A stretch of DNA of 64,000 bases, from assembly GCA_002082305.1 (NCBI GenBank), contig LSNO01000093.1:1-64000 (forward strand), in the 5' to 3' direction. The position numbers and the translations under genes were made by a program. Shown one piece after another: positions 19,093 to 28,300 of the stretch; position 1 is the first letter of the stretch; each line of letters begins with the position of its first letter. A model generated the notes under the pieces. It was not told the origin of the DNA and did not search any database. It saw nothing but the letters and a program-made list of their open reading frames with translations. This DNA comes from SAR324 cluster bacterium SAR324-CTD7B. Its GTDB lineage: Bacteria > SAR324 > NAC60-12.

Positions 19093-19949
19093 GCAGGAAT
19101 CTCAAAATCCAGACACTCTAAATCAAGGGTCATTTTGCCGATTCTAGTGACCGAGCCTTTCATAATGATATTATAATTTTCGCTGATTGTGATGTCGATT
19201 TGCCCTCCCGGCATTAAGACCGCGATTTCAGCATCGCACAAGCCCAGCCGATGAGCCACTGATGCCGCCGCACAACTGCTGCTTCCTGATGCCAAAGTGT
19301 AACCTGCACCACGTTCCCAGATTTCGATCCGGATCGTGTTGCGGTTCAGTACTTCCAAAAACTGCACATTTGTACGGTTTGGAAAGCTCGGATGCGTTTC
19401 AATCAAAGGCCCGAGCCGTCTGGTTTCGTCTGCCGATATTTTTCGCTGCAGCACCACACAGTGCGGATTACCGATGGTGGCGGAGCAGAATGTTAATTTT
19501 TCACCGTTTATTTCCAATGTTTCATTCAACACTTCCCGACTTTCCCCCGTGACCGGAATAATGTTGCTTTGAAAACTTACAGAGCCCATTTCGACAGTTA
19601 CGGACTGACCGGAACTGTCTACCTGTGCGCTGACAATACCTCCGGATGTAACGATTTTAAATTTTGACTGGTAAACCAGTTTCCGGTCCCAGAGCGAACG
19701 CGCAAAAATGCGTAAACCGTTTCCGCTTTTTTCAGCCGTGCTGCCGTCCGGATTATATATTTTAAGTGTGAAGCAGTTTCCGGAGTCGTCTTTTCCTCCC
19801 ACTAATATACCGTCTGAACCAAGTCCAAAGTTGCGGTGACATATTTTACGAACTTGTTCTGATGTCAGTTCATTTTCCGAAAAGTCCGGATGTTCACTGG
19901 TTGATACCAGGTAATCATTGCCAAGAGCATGATATTTGAGAAATTCCAT
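19089..19949 (-). CDS. DapF-like protein with both catalytic cysteines replaced by serine
   Basis: The 286-residue protein has the full DapF fold signature: HALGNDYLV at the N-terminus, GLGSDGILVG, NPDGSTAEKSGNG, IGNPHCVV, and ERGAGYTLASG. Diaminopimelate epimerase uses two cysteines, one in the motif C-G-N and one in A-C-G. Here both are serine: Ser75 (codon AGC) and Ser221 (codon TCA). The rest of the active-site loop is well kept, so this is not decay. It may therefore be a divergent isomerase rather than the cell-wall/lysine enzyme, or a serine-based DapF. It is coupled by a four-base overlap to an amino-acid exporter. No other lysine-pathway gene is close. A plain annotation as DapF would be risky. 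Confidence 0.85.
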   Translation of the reverse strand: MEFLKYHALGNDYLVSTSEHPDFSENELTSEQVRKICHRNFGLGSDGILVGGKDDSGNCFTLKIYNPDGSTAEKSGNGLRIFARSLWDRKLVYQSKFKIVTSGGIVSAQVDSSGQSVTVEMGSVSFQSNIIPVTGESREVLNETLEINGEKLTFCSATIGNPHCVVLQRKISADETRRLGPLIETHPSFPNRTNVQFLEVLNRNTIRIEIWERGAGYTLASGSSSCAAASVAHRLGLCDAEIAVLMPGGQIDITISENYNIIMKGSVTRIGKMTLDLECLDFEIPA

Positions 19950-20065
19950 TTTTTCAGGTTAAGATGATAACATTATAATAATTTAGGCCTTAAATAGTTA
20001 AACTATTATGCCCGGAGATTACTTTTGGTAAAACCACATTCTGAATCTAATTTTGCTAACTTTAT

Positions 20066-21685
20066 TCAATAATCAGCTATTTTCTGAGCGGCTTCTGTCG
20101 GAGTAAGCGGTTTGTCTAAAAGCTGGCCGTTACTCAGCCGCAATAAAACGCCTTCTTCAGTCATGTAAACTTGCATAGGGTCACCGTTTTCATCCAGCAT
20201 TTCCAGGGCATATGTCGATTTTCCGTCCAGAAAATCCGGAATTAATCTTACATTTTCCGGGGCGTTGTCGCCTATTTCTCTCCAAAGTGATTCTACTTCC
20301 TTGTATTGCTGGTCCAGCTGCCGGAGCTTTTTTTGCAAATCCTGGGGCGAAGCAAATTTTTCCAGTTTGCCTTTCCAAAAGAGAAACAATGATTTTGCTT
20401 CAGAAAAAACAAATACTGTATTTTTACCTATTTCCCGGAGGATATTATTCGCAATATTTTCCAAAATTTCTGGCGATGCAGTGACCATTTTTTTCAGGCG
20501 CTCACTGGATTCTTGAACAGGGATGTTAGAACCAAATGACTGCATCATATCTTCCAAATTAAACTCAGACAATTTATTTGCAGTAGAACTCTTTGCAGTC
20601 AAAGTTTTATTTTTTGGCACAAATTTTAAATGTTTCATTAAACTTTTCCCCGGAGGCTGTCCCTGATTCTGGAAAAAAAATATTAGAAACGTGCCCAGGA
20701 AAATAAACAATATAATCAGAATAATTTTCCGTAAAAATTTTCCCGCAGATTTATTTTCATTTTTACTCCCAGCGGCAGATCTTTCCCTGTGTTTAAAAGA
20801 GTGTTTGGTTTTTTCGAGCATTTTCGCAGAAATTATCGGCTCAGGGAAGTATGGCTGCAACTCCTGCATTAGTTGATCATTTCGTTCCTGAACCAGTTTT
20901 ACTCTTTTAATTAACTCAAAACCGTGTGTTTTGAGGTAGATTTTCCGGAGCTCTTCCACAAGAAATTTTACGCCAGGATGGGTAGCTTCTTTAATTTCTT
21001 CCGGATCTTGCTTCGTTCCATTCCTAAATCGCTGGCATTGATGAAGGACTTCTACTTCAAGTGCTTTTGAACCTACACGCAAGGCATGCCAGCGGTCCCG
21101 CGGAAACATAGGCGGCGAAACCGGCGGTGTTATATTTTCTTCATTTGAACTATTATTTGCAGAGTCTACAGATAGTGTTTTTGCCGATTTATGCTTACTT
21201 TTACGTACCTGACTTTTTTTCATTTGGAATATTTGCCAGTCTTTTTTGTAATTTGACCATGCCTGCTTGAATTCATCCCAATTATTGCGTAACTCTTTAT
21301 TATGCTTAAATAATTTATTAAAAAGTGGTGCAATATCTGGAAAAGAAAGTGGATCTTTTTTGCGGACGAGAATTGACAATTTCCGCATCTTTTCCATTTG
21401 CTTCTCCAGTAGCACGGACTCTTTGTCGATATGATTCCATTCAGTATTTGTCAATGGGCGTTTCCAATGTTCAACAACTGGAAAAATAAGCAATTCCATT
21501 CTGATTGTATCTACACAAATTCGATTCAGATCGATCGATTTGGTACTTGGGACATGTGTTTGAGTTTGCTGTTGCAATGCATGCCAGGCTTGCTTTGTTT
21601 TAGTGGATTTGTGATCCGGATTTGTGAGGAGCATAAAATCCTCAAAATGGTCACCTGAGATGGGAGTAATGTCTGATTTGTTCAT
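20066..21685 (-). CDS. Hypothetical single-pass membrane protein, 539 aa
   Basis: I do not recognise this protein. Residues 1-318 are hydrophilic and rich in Lys, Gln and Trp, with helical segments around 90-150 (possible coiled coil) and a Ser/Asn/Pro-rich linker near 172-200. One strong membrane helix spans about residues 319-339 (KIILIILFIFLGTFLIFFF), preceded by a basic patch. The remaining 200 residues follow, ending in a small domain with strand-like repeats (YALEMLDENGDPMQVYMTEE). By the positive-inside rule the N-terminal part is cytoplasmic and the C-terminal part periplasmic. The ATG at 21685 is the first start in frame. The gene diverges from the glutaredoxin gene at 21959. Confidence 0.7.
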   Translation of the reverse strand: MNKSDITPISGDHFEDFMLLTNPDHKSTKTKQAWHALQQQTQTHVPSTKSIDLNRICVDTIRMELLIFPVVEHWKRPLTNTEWNHIDKESVLLEKQMEKMRKLSILVRKKDPLSFPDIAPLFNKLFKHNKELRNNWDEFKQAWSNYKKDWQIFQMKKSQVRKSKHKSAKTLSVDSANNSSNEENITPPVSPPMFPRDRWHALRVGSKALEVEVLHQCQRFRNGTKQDPEEIKEATHPGVKFLVEELRKIYLKTHGFELIKRVKLVQERNDQLMQELQPYFPEPIISAKMLEKTKHSFKHRERSAAGSKNENKSAGKFLRKIILIILFIFLGTFLIFFFQNQGQPPGKSLMKHLKFVPKNKTLTAKSSTANKLSEFNLEDMMQSFGSNIPVQESSERLKKMVTASPEILENIANNILREIGKNTVFVFSEAKSLFLFWKGKLEKFASPQDLQKKLRQLDQQYKEVESLWREIGDNAPENVRLIPDFLDGKSTYALEMLDENGDPMQVYMTEEGVLLRLSNGQLLDKPLTPTEAAQKIADY

Positions 21686-21958
21686 GTTTTTTATATAGAC
21701 GAATTATGTTCCAACGAATATAATGTGTTTAGCATTGCAAAACTCGTACTTTAGTGTAATCCACTATCAAAACCGTGGTCGATCAGGGAATAAGTTATGT
21801 TTGACTTACAAATTAAATTACAGTAGAATATCCTAATCAGTACCAATTTGGTGCTGTTTCTCTAATTACTTGGTTGAATCATGCCGTTACTTGAGTATTG
21901 CACTTTGAATCACCATGCATTCACATTTAATTTTCAAATTATTTAACAGGGTTAGGTT

Positions 21959-22675
21959 ATGAAATTTAAAGTTGTTTCTCCAAATGTAGAAAGTTCAGGG
22001 AATTCCGGAACTGATCCGCAGGCTCAGATTGAGCAAATGCTTTCGGGCAGTCCTGTTTTTTTATTTATGAAGGGTACGCCCGAATCACCTCAATGCGGAT
22101 TTTCTTCCAAAATAGCAAATATTTTAAAGGCCTGGGAAGTCCCTTATCAGTCATTTAACGTACTTTCTGACGAAAGTATTCGGCAGGGAGTCAAGGACTT
22201 TGCAAACTGGCAGACCATCCCCCAACTTTACATCAACAAAGAATTTGTCGGTGGATCAGATGTAGTTGAAGAAATGTCGAATAACGGTGAGCTGGGTGAT
22301 TTGTTGAAAGAAGCGTTTCCTGGTCGAGACATCACACCACCCCCTCCTCCGGTAGAAGTACAGGAAGTAGCAGCCCTTGAAGCTGCTTCAATTCTGAAAG
22401 AAAATCCTGAAATTCGTCTTTTGGATGTGCGCACGCAGCATGAGCGGGAGACTGCATCTCTGGATAATTCTGTGTTGCTGGATCAGGAATTAGTGGAGGA
22501 GATCCTTGGTTCGTGGGATCAAAACACACCACTGATGTTTTTTTGCCACATGGGAGAACGCAGCAGACAAGCAGCTCAATATTTTACCTCACAGGGTTTT
22601 CAACAGGTGTACAACATCTCTGACGGAATAAAGGGCTGGTCAAGCAATGTGGACTCCTCAATTCCTCAATACTAG
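21959..22675 (+). CDS. Monothiol glutaredoxin (CGFS) fused to rhodanese
   Basis: The 238-residue protein has an N-terminal Grx4-type domain (about 20-122) with the CGFS motif at 46-49 and the glutathione-binding TIPQLYIN and GGSDVV. A Pro-rich linker (PPPPP near 127) leads to a C-terminal rhodanese domain (140-238) with active-site Cys196 in FCHMGERS. CGFS glutaredoxins bind and pass on [2Fe-2S] clusters; rhodaneses move sulfane sulfur. The next gene is an A-type Fe-S carrier, 37 bases away, so the protein probably acts in Fe-S cluster traffic in the cytoplasm. An AGGGTTAGG-like sequence precedes the ATG. Confidence 0.92.
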   Translation: MKFKVVSPNVESSGNSGTDPQAQIEQMLSGSPVFLFMKGTPESPQCGFSSKIANILKAWEVPYQSFNVLSDESIRQGVKDFANWQTIPQLYINKEFVGGSDVVEEMSNNGELGDLLKEAFPGRDITPPPPPVEVQEVAALEAASILKENPEIRLLDVRTQHERETASLDNSVLLDQELVEEILGSWDQNTPLMFFCHMGERSRQAAQYFTSQGFQQVYNISDGIKGWSSNVDSSIPQY

Positions 22676-22712
22676 AATTCATAATTTTTTTTACTTAGAA
22701 AGCTCCAGGGTT

Positions 22713-23102
22713 ATGAAAACAGAAAAACCACTTCCATCAGTCGTTCTAACAGAGCGTGCTGCACAAGTTTTTAAAGAATCTTGTGAAGCAGAAGGCTCAA
22801 CTTTGGAGGATACATTTTTACGCATTGGAGCACGTCCGGGTGGGTGTTCCGGATGGAAATATGAGCTTGAATCAAATACCTCGGAAGATATTGGGCCAAA
22901 TGATGTGCAAATTCTGTCAAGAGAAGTTTCTGTAATTGTAGACAGGGAAGCACTAACTGAAATCTTAGGGCCACTAAAGATTGATTTTTCAGACAAAAAT
23001 ATGGTTGAACAGGGGTTTGTCTTTGAACAACTGACAACCGGACACCAGTGCGGATGCGGAGAATCTTTCACTCCCGTAAAAGATTTGAATACCGTAAAAT
23101 AA
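22713..23102 (+). CDS. A-type iron-sulfur carrier protein (HesB/IscA/ErpA family)
   Basis: The 129-residue protein carries the three family cysteines: Cys45 in GARPGGCSGWKY and Cys113/Cys115 in HQCGCGESF near the C-terminus. A-type carriers receive Fe-S clusters from a scaffold or glutaredoxin and pass them to apo-proteins. I chose the ATG at 22713; the frame extends 22 codons further upstream into the previous gene, without family similarity. It sits between the Grx-rhodanese fusion and YggT, and the same operon likely contains all. The sequence does not tell IscA, SufA and ErpA apart. Confidence 0.9.
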   Translation: MKTEKPLPSVVLTERAAQVFKESCEAEGSTLEDTFLRIGARPGGCSGWKYELESNTSEDIGPNDVQILSREVSVIVDREALTEILGPLKIDFSDKNMVEQGFVFEQLTTGHQCGCGESFTPVKDLNTVK

Positions 23103-23103
23103 A

Positions 23104-23730
23104 ATGTTCCAGTTTCTTGAATGGCTGGCTGGGGCAACCTGCTTCGGGCTGTTTATTTACAAGTGGATTATCATTGCAGCAGTGGTAATGACCTGGGTCA
23201 GCGCTGATCCGCATAATCAGATTGTTCAGTGGATCGGACGTGTAACTCGTCCATTATGGGTCTGGTGTGAACAGCGGATGCCGGTGATGATGGCACATTT
23301 CAGTGCCTATGCCTCAATTCTTGTTGTTATCTTTGCCCAGATTGTATTACCGGCTGAAATACGCTCACTGAATTTGTTGTTTCAGGGGCAGACGGATTTT
23401 GCAGGTGTAGTGCTTCAGAGTGGAGGGCACTTGCTGCAGGGTATGAGTATTGTAGTTCAAAGCCTTTTGTTTTTTTGCATATTCGTATTGATTGCCTGGT
23501 TTGTACTGACTTTGGTAAACCCGTCTTTAAGTAATCCGTTGGTACGCATCATCCATGTACTTGCCGATCCTCTGATTACTCCTGTTCAAAGTTATCTTCC
23601 AAGAACCCGTACCGATTGGTCACCATTGGTTAGTGTACTGTTATTTTATCTGATCAGTTCAAGCATAATTTCACCAATAGGATTTTACGGGAGCACGCTT
23701 TCAAATCCGGTCTCTATCTGCATTTATTAG
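23104..23730 (+). CDS. YggT-family membrane protein
   Basis: The 208-residue integral membrane protein contains two YggT-like halves. The first (about 15-60) reads IYKWIIIAAVVMTWVSADPHN and RVTRPLWVWCEQRMP, and the second (about 120-170) LIAWFVLTLVNPSLSNPLVRIIHVLADPLITPVQSYLP. YggT proteins are linked to envelope stress and ion homeostasis or cell division; the exact role is unclear. The start is one base after the Fe-S carrier stop, so translation is probably coupled. Confidence 0.88.
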   Translation: MFQFLEWLAGATCFGLFIYKWIIIAAVVMTWVSADPHNQIVQWIGRVTRPLWVWCEQRMPVMMAHFSAYASILVVIFAQIVLPAEIRSLNLLFQGQTDFAGVVLQSGGHLLQGMSIVVQSLLFFCIFVLIAWFVLTLVNPSLSNPLVRIIHVLADPLITPVQSYLPRTRTDWSPLVSVLLFYLISSSIISPIGFYGSTLSNPVSICIY

Positions 23731-23889
23731 ATGATACTTTTAACATTACATATAGTCGCCATTGGAGCCGTGATTGGTGTAACTGCAAACTTTGCTTATT
23801 CTATGGGTAAAAAAGAAGGCCTCCGGGTCGCTCGCAAAGAGCACGAGGATAAGGAACTAAAAAAAGAAGTACCAAAAATCGAATCCTAA
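23731..23889 (+). CDS. Small single-pass membrane protein, 52 aa
   Basis: This short frame begins with ATG directly after the TAG stop of the YggT gene and encodes 52 residues. Residues 1-24 form one hydrophobic helix (MILLTLHIVAIGAVIGVTAN), followed by a highly charged Lys/Glu tail. The junction without spacing argues for translational coupling to YggT. I do not recognise the family, and it may be a YggT accessory peptide. Confidence 0.65.
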   Translation: MILLTLHIVAIGAVIGVTANFAYSMGKKEGLRVARKEHEDKELKKEVPKIES

Positions 23890-23900
23890 TAGAATTTATA

Positions 23901-25205
23901 TCAGAGTTTTTTTGCAGCTTGTTGGTTTTTCAAACGTACTTTAATTGCTTCAGCATGGGCAAACAATTGTTCTTCCTCTGCAAAACGAATTATTTGCTCT
24001 CCCTGACGCACAAGACGCTCAGGAGAATAGCTGATGACAGAACTGGTTTTTACAAAGTCCTGTACTCCAAGTGGTGATGAAAACTTTGCACTACCCGAAG
24101 TGGGCAAGGTGTGATTCGGGCCAGCAAAATAATCTCCGACTGGTTCGGGAGAATTTGGTCCAAGAAATATGGCTCCTGCATTGCGAATACGGTGCAGATC
24201 TTCAAAAGGTTGTTTTGTCAAAACTTCCAAATGTTCCGGGGCAAGCTCATTAATCACTTCAAAAATTTCTTCTAAATCTTCTGCCACAATTATTGCCGAG
24301 CGGTTTGCAAAAGATGCTTCTATGATTTCACGGCGCGGAAGTGTAGGTACCAATTTTTTAAGACGTTTAGATACATCTTTTGCCTGTTTTGCTGATGTTG
24401 TAACGAGAACGGCTCCAGCATCAGGATCGTGTTCGGCCTGGGACAGCATGTCCCGGACAAGGTATTCAACCGGAATATCGTCACGGTCACAAACAACCAT
24501 GATTTCACTTGGTCCTGCAAATGAGTCTATACCGACAGTTCCGAAAACCTGCCGTTTTGCTTCTGCAACATACGCATTTCCCGGTCCGGTAATTTTGACA
24601 ACTTGCTGAATCGATTCTGTACCATAGGCCAATGCTCCAATAGATTGTGCACCGCCTACTGAATAAAGTTCTTCGAGACCCATCAATGCTGCACTTGCCA
24701 TCACTAATTGGTGCGGAAGTCCGGAAGGTCCAGGTGGAGACACCATTGCAATTCGAGGCACTCCTGCAACCTGGGCCGGGATCACGTTCATAAGCAAAGT
24801 CGAAGGATAAGCTGCACGACCTCCGGGGATATAAATTCCGACACTATCCACTGGTGTGACTTTCCAACCCAGCACAGTGCCGTCTGGACTGAAATCCAGT
24901 TGGCTTTCTGTTTTTTGCCGCTCGTGAAAAAACATGATATTGTCTGCAGCTTCTTCCAAAATGTGAAACAGCTCGTGATCCAGGTTTTCGAGAGCTTCTG
25001 TCAGTAAAGGTTTTGGTACTAGCCACGATTCGGGAATCACGTTATCGAACCGTTCAGTATATTCACGCAAAGCCGAATCCCCTTTTTCCCTGACGGTTTC
25101 CAATATTTCCTGAACTGTAACGGAAACGTCTTTATTTTCTTTAGCATCGAAGGATTTTGAAAAGAGATCAAATCCTTCAAATATTTTAACCTGCATCGTT
25201 TTCAC
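23901..25205 (-). CDS. hisD: Histidinol dehydrogenase
   Basis: HisD performs the last two NAD-dependent oxidations of histidine synthesis, from L-histidinol to L-histidine, using zinc. The 434-residue protein has the usual length and motifs: GIYIPGGRAAYPSTLLM, GPGNAYVAEAKRQV, the zinc-site SQAEHD, the catalytic APEHLEV, GPNHTLPTSG and the final zinc histidine in LFAHAEAI. The gene stands alone without other his genes. It lies 96 bases downstream of smc on the same strand and converges with the small membrane gene at 23731. Confidence 0.96.
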   Translation of the reverse strand: MKTMQVKIFEGFDLFSKSFDAKENKDVSVTVQEILETVREKGDSALREYTERFDNVIPESWLVPKPLLTEALENLDHELFHILEEAADNIMFFHERQKTESQLDFSPDGTVLGWKVTPVDSVGIYIPGGRAAYPSTLLMNVIPAQVAGVPRIAMVSPPGPSGLPHQLVMASAALMGLEELYSVGGAQSIGALAYGTESIQQVVKITGPGNAYVAEAKRQVFGTVGIDSFAGPSEIMVVCDRDDIPVEYLVRDMLSQAEHDPDAGAVLVTTSAKQAKDVSKRLKKLVPTLPRREIIEASFANRSAIIVAEDLEEIFEVINELAPEHLEVLTKQPFEDLHRIRNAGAIFLGPNSPEPVGDYFAGPNHTLPTSGSAKFSSPLGVQDFVKTSSVISYSPERLVRQGEQIIRFAEEEQLFAHAEAIKVRLKNQQAAKKL

Positions 25206-25301
25206 TGTATAATTACAATTTTGTTACTGTTCGTTTACTGTATCAATCATGGAAAGAAACAATTTTCGTTCAGAAACAACACTTGAGATATGTTGTTCTA
25301 T

Positions 25302-28300
25302 TTAGGCAATTAAGCTCTCTGCTTCTTTAAATTCAACGGAAACAGTTTTGGAAATACCGGGCTCTTCCATTGTAACACCGTACAAAAGGTCGCCGATTTC
25401 CATAGTCTTTTTATTGTGGGTGACAATTATGAACTGAGAATCGTAAGATAAACCTGTAATAAGCCGGTTGAAGCGCACTACATTCACATCATCCAAAGGT
25501 GCGTCAACTTCGTCCAGTAAACAGAATGGGCTTGGTTTAACCAAAAAAATCGCAAAAATCAGTGAGATAGCAGTCAGGGCTTTTTCTCCTCCGGAAAGCA
25601 AATTGATGTTTTGTAATTTTTTCCCCGGAGGTTGTGCCAAAATATCAACTCCTGCATTCAACAGATCTTCAGACTCTGTCAGTAAAAGCTTTGCTTCTCC
25701 TCCTTCAAACAAAGAACTGAATACATTCATGAAATTCTCATTGACCTGATCAAACATTTCTCTAAATCGACGTCGGGACTCAATGTTGATGTCTTTGATG
25801 GTTTCTTTTAAATCATCTACGGCTTTTTGCAAATCTTCGGACTGTGATTTCAAAAAATCAATCCTTTCTTTCAGCGCCGCATATTCTTCCGGTGCAGCAA
25901 GGTTTACTGCCCCCATTGCATTCAAACTTGCCTTTAATGAACGTAATTCCAGTCCCATTTGTTTATGATCGGAAGTATCAATATCAATTTCTGTAAGTAT
26001 AGCTTCAGGAGTTTGCTCGGTAATTTCTCTCAATTGATCTTCAAGCTGTTCCCTTTGCAGTCTGAATTCAGTCAACCGAATTGATTCCTGATGTGCAACG
26101 CTCACTGAATTTTCAAGATGACCCTGACGTTCCTGCAATTTTTGAGAGAGCAGAGTCTGCTCTTCATTTTTCTGTTCGTGCAGTTGAATATCTTCTTCCA
26201 ACTCCCGCTTCATGTCGGAACGTTTCTCCAGCAAGTCCTCAAAAGATTCATCAATTTCAGTAATTCGTTTACGACTTTGTTCGAGCCTCAGATCTCCCTC
26301 ATTAAGTGCAGTTTTAAGCTGTTCAAGTCGCAGAGAGGTTTCTTCATGTTCTCTGTTCAAGCGACTTTCTGTTTCCTCAGTGTTTTTTTGCTGCTCAGTT
26401 GTCTCAGTCAAAGAAACTCGATGGGCAAGCAGTTCCTCAGCAATTGCATCGTTGCGACTTTGCAGCAGTTGTATGCGTTCCTGCAGCTGATTTGTTTTTT
26501 CTTCCAGTTCAGTACGTTCTTTTTCCAGTGAAATAATAGTTTCTGCGGCAGTTTTTTCTTTCAATCGTGATAAGTCCATTTCTTCAAGTATGCTGTCTGT
26601 ATCTTGAGAAAGTTGCGAAACTGTCTGCTCCATTCGGCGCTCCTCCAACTGGTGGTGTTCCAGTTCCTTGTTGTCGCTCAGCAGTGCAAATTCCAATTTT
26701 CGAGATTCCTCTTCTCGTGACTCCTGCTCCTCTTTCAAAGATTCATGTTTTTCCCGGAGAGTAAGCAATTCACTCTCAAACTTTTTTATCTTTTTTTGTA
26801 AATCATCAACATATGTTCCAACATCAATGATTTGCTGCTGACGCTGTAAAAAACCCAGAGATCCGGATTGTACTTTTCCCATGCTGGCGGAAGAATTTGA
26901 AAGACAAATTCCGGATGAGGAGAGCCACTCTTCAGGAGAGTCCGGCCACTTTTTATCAGCTTCATTCCAAAATTTTTTTTCATCTTTCAGCAGTGCAAAT
27001 CGTGAAAAAAACTTTTCTCCCCACTCTTGTAAAGGTTTCTTAAACTTGAGAATTTCCGGAAGAGGAATACCTTTGGTTCCTGCTGATTTCGGAACAGATG
27101 CAGGACGATCTAAAGCTACAAACCCGAGTTGCCCCAATTCGTGTTCAGCACAAAATATTTCTATTTGCGGAAGCTTTTCTGCTCGTTCAATAACCACCCA
27201 GTCCAGCACTTCAGCCATTACAGGAGATACGATATCTAATGTATCCGCAGGCACAGTAATAAAATCGGCAAGCAGTCCTGACACTCCCAGTTGCTTCTTA
27301 GTTTCCGGATTGTCCTGCATCAACTGCATGAAAATTTTTACACTGTCACTAAATCCTTCATAGTGAGTTTGGATTTGCTGCAGGGACTCAATACGAGATT
27401 CTGCAGTGCTTTGCTGATAACGCAGATCCTCAAGTTTTTTCTCCTCTTCAATTAGTTTCAAGTGCTGATCTTCTATGCTACTTTCAAGTTCAGTTAATTT
27501 TCCCGACAATTCTTCTTTCTGCAAACGGATGGTCTCCATCTGTTCTTCTCTGTCTGAAACCTGGAGAGTTACTTCCTGAAGCTGATTTTTGTGAGATTGT
27601 TGCTGGTCTTGAAGACGTTGCTGTCGTTCTGTAAGATTCTCCAGGCGTTCATCCAGGAAATTCTTCTGATTAGTTTGGTTAGTTAATTCAGTGTGTACAG
27701 TTAACTGTCGTTTTTGAAGTACAGAAGTTTCATCGGTGGATTTTTGGAGAGTTTCGTTTTCTTCAGCACGCTTCTCTTCGATAATAACAAGTTTTGCCTG
27801 CATTTCTCCCAAACGTTCTGCCAGTTCCATGCTCCGGTTATTTATATCAGCTCTTTCTTTTTCACGTTCAGTTAATCTTTGTTTCAACTCTTCGAGCTCT
27901 TTTTCCTGACCCTCCCTTTGTTCACTGACATTTTGCAGATTTTGTTTTTCCAGTTCACGTTGATTTTCAGCTTCCTGTATATTTTGCTCTGTTTTAAACA
28001 GTTGTTCGCGCCGCTCTCCAACCTGTGTACCCAATTGTGTTTGCTCTAACTTAAGCCGTTCTAAATCAGTTTCAACAACTGACTTTTCACTTTGCAGATC
28101 CTGCTGCTGCTGCTGCTGCCCCTGTACCAGTTCTTGTACTTTTTGTTCGTTGAGACCTGCTTGATGCCAACTTAAACAAAGATGCTGACGCTCCAGCAGG
28201 CCGCTCTGTTCCTGTAGCTCCAAATATTTTTCTGCCCGTTCGACATGTTCCCGCAACCCGTCTTCCTGTTCCGAAAGCGCTCCAAGCACGTCGTTCACCC

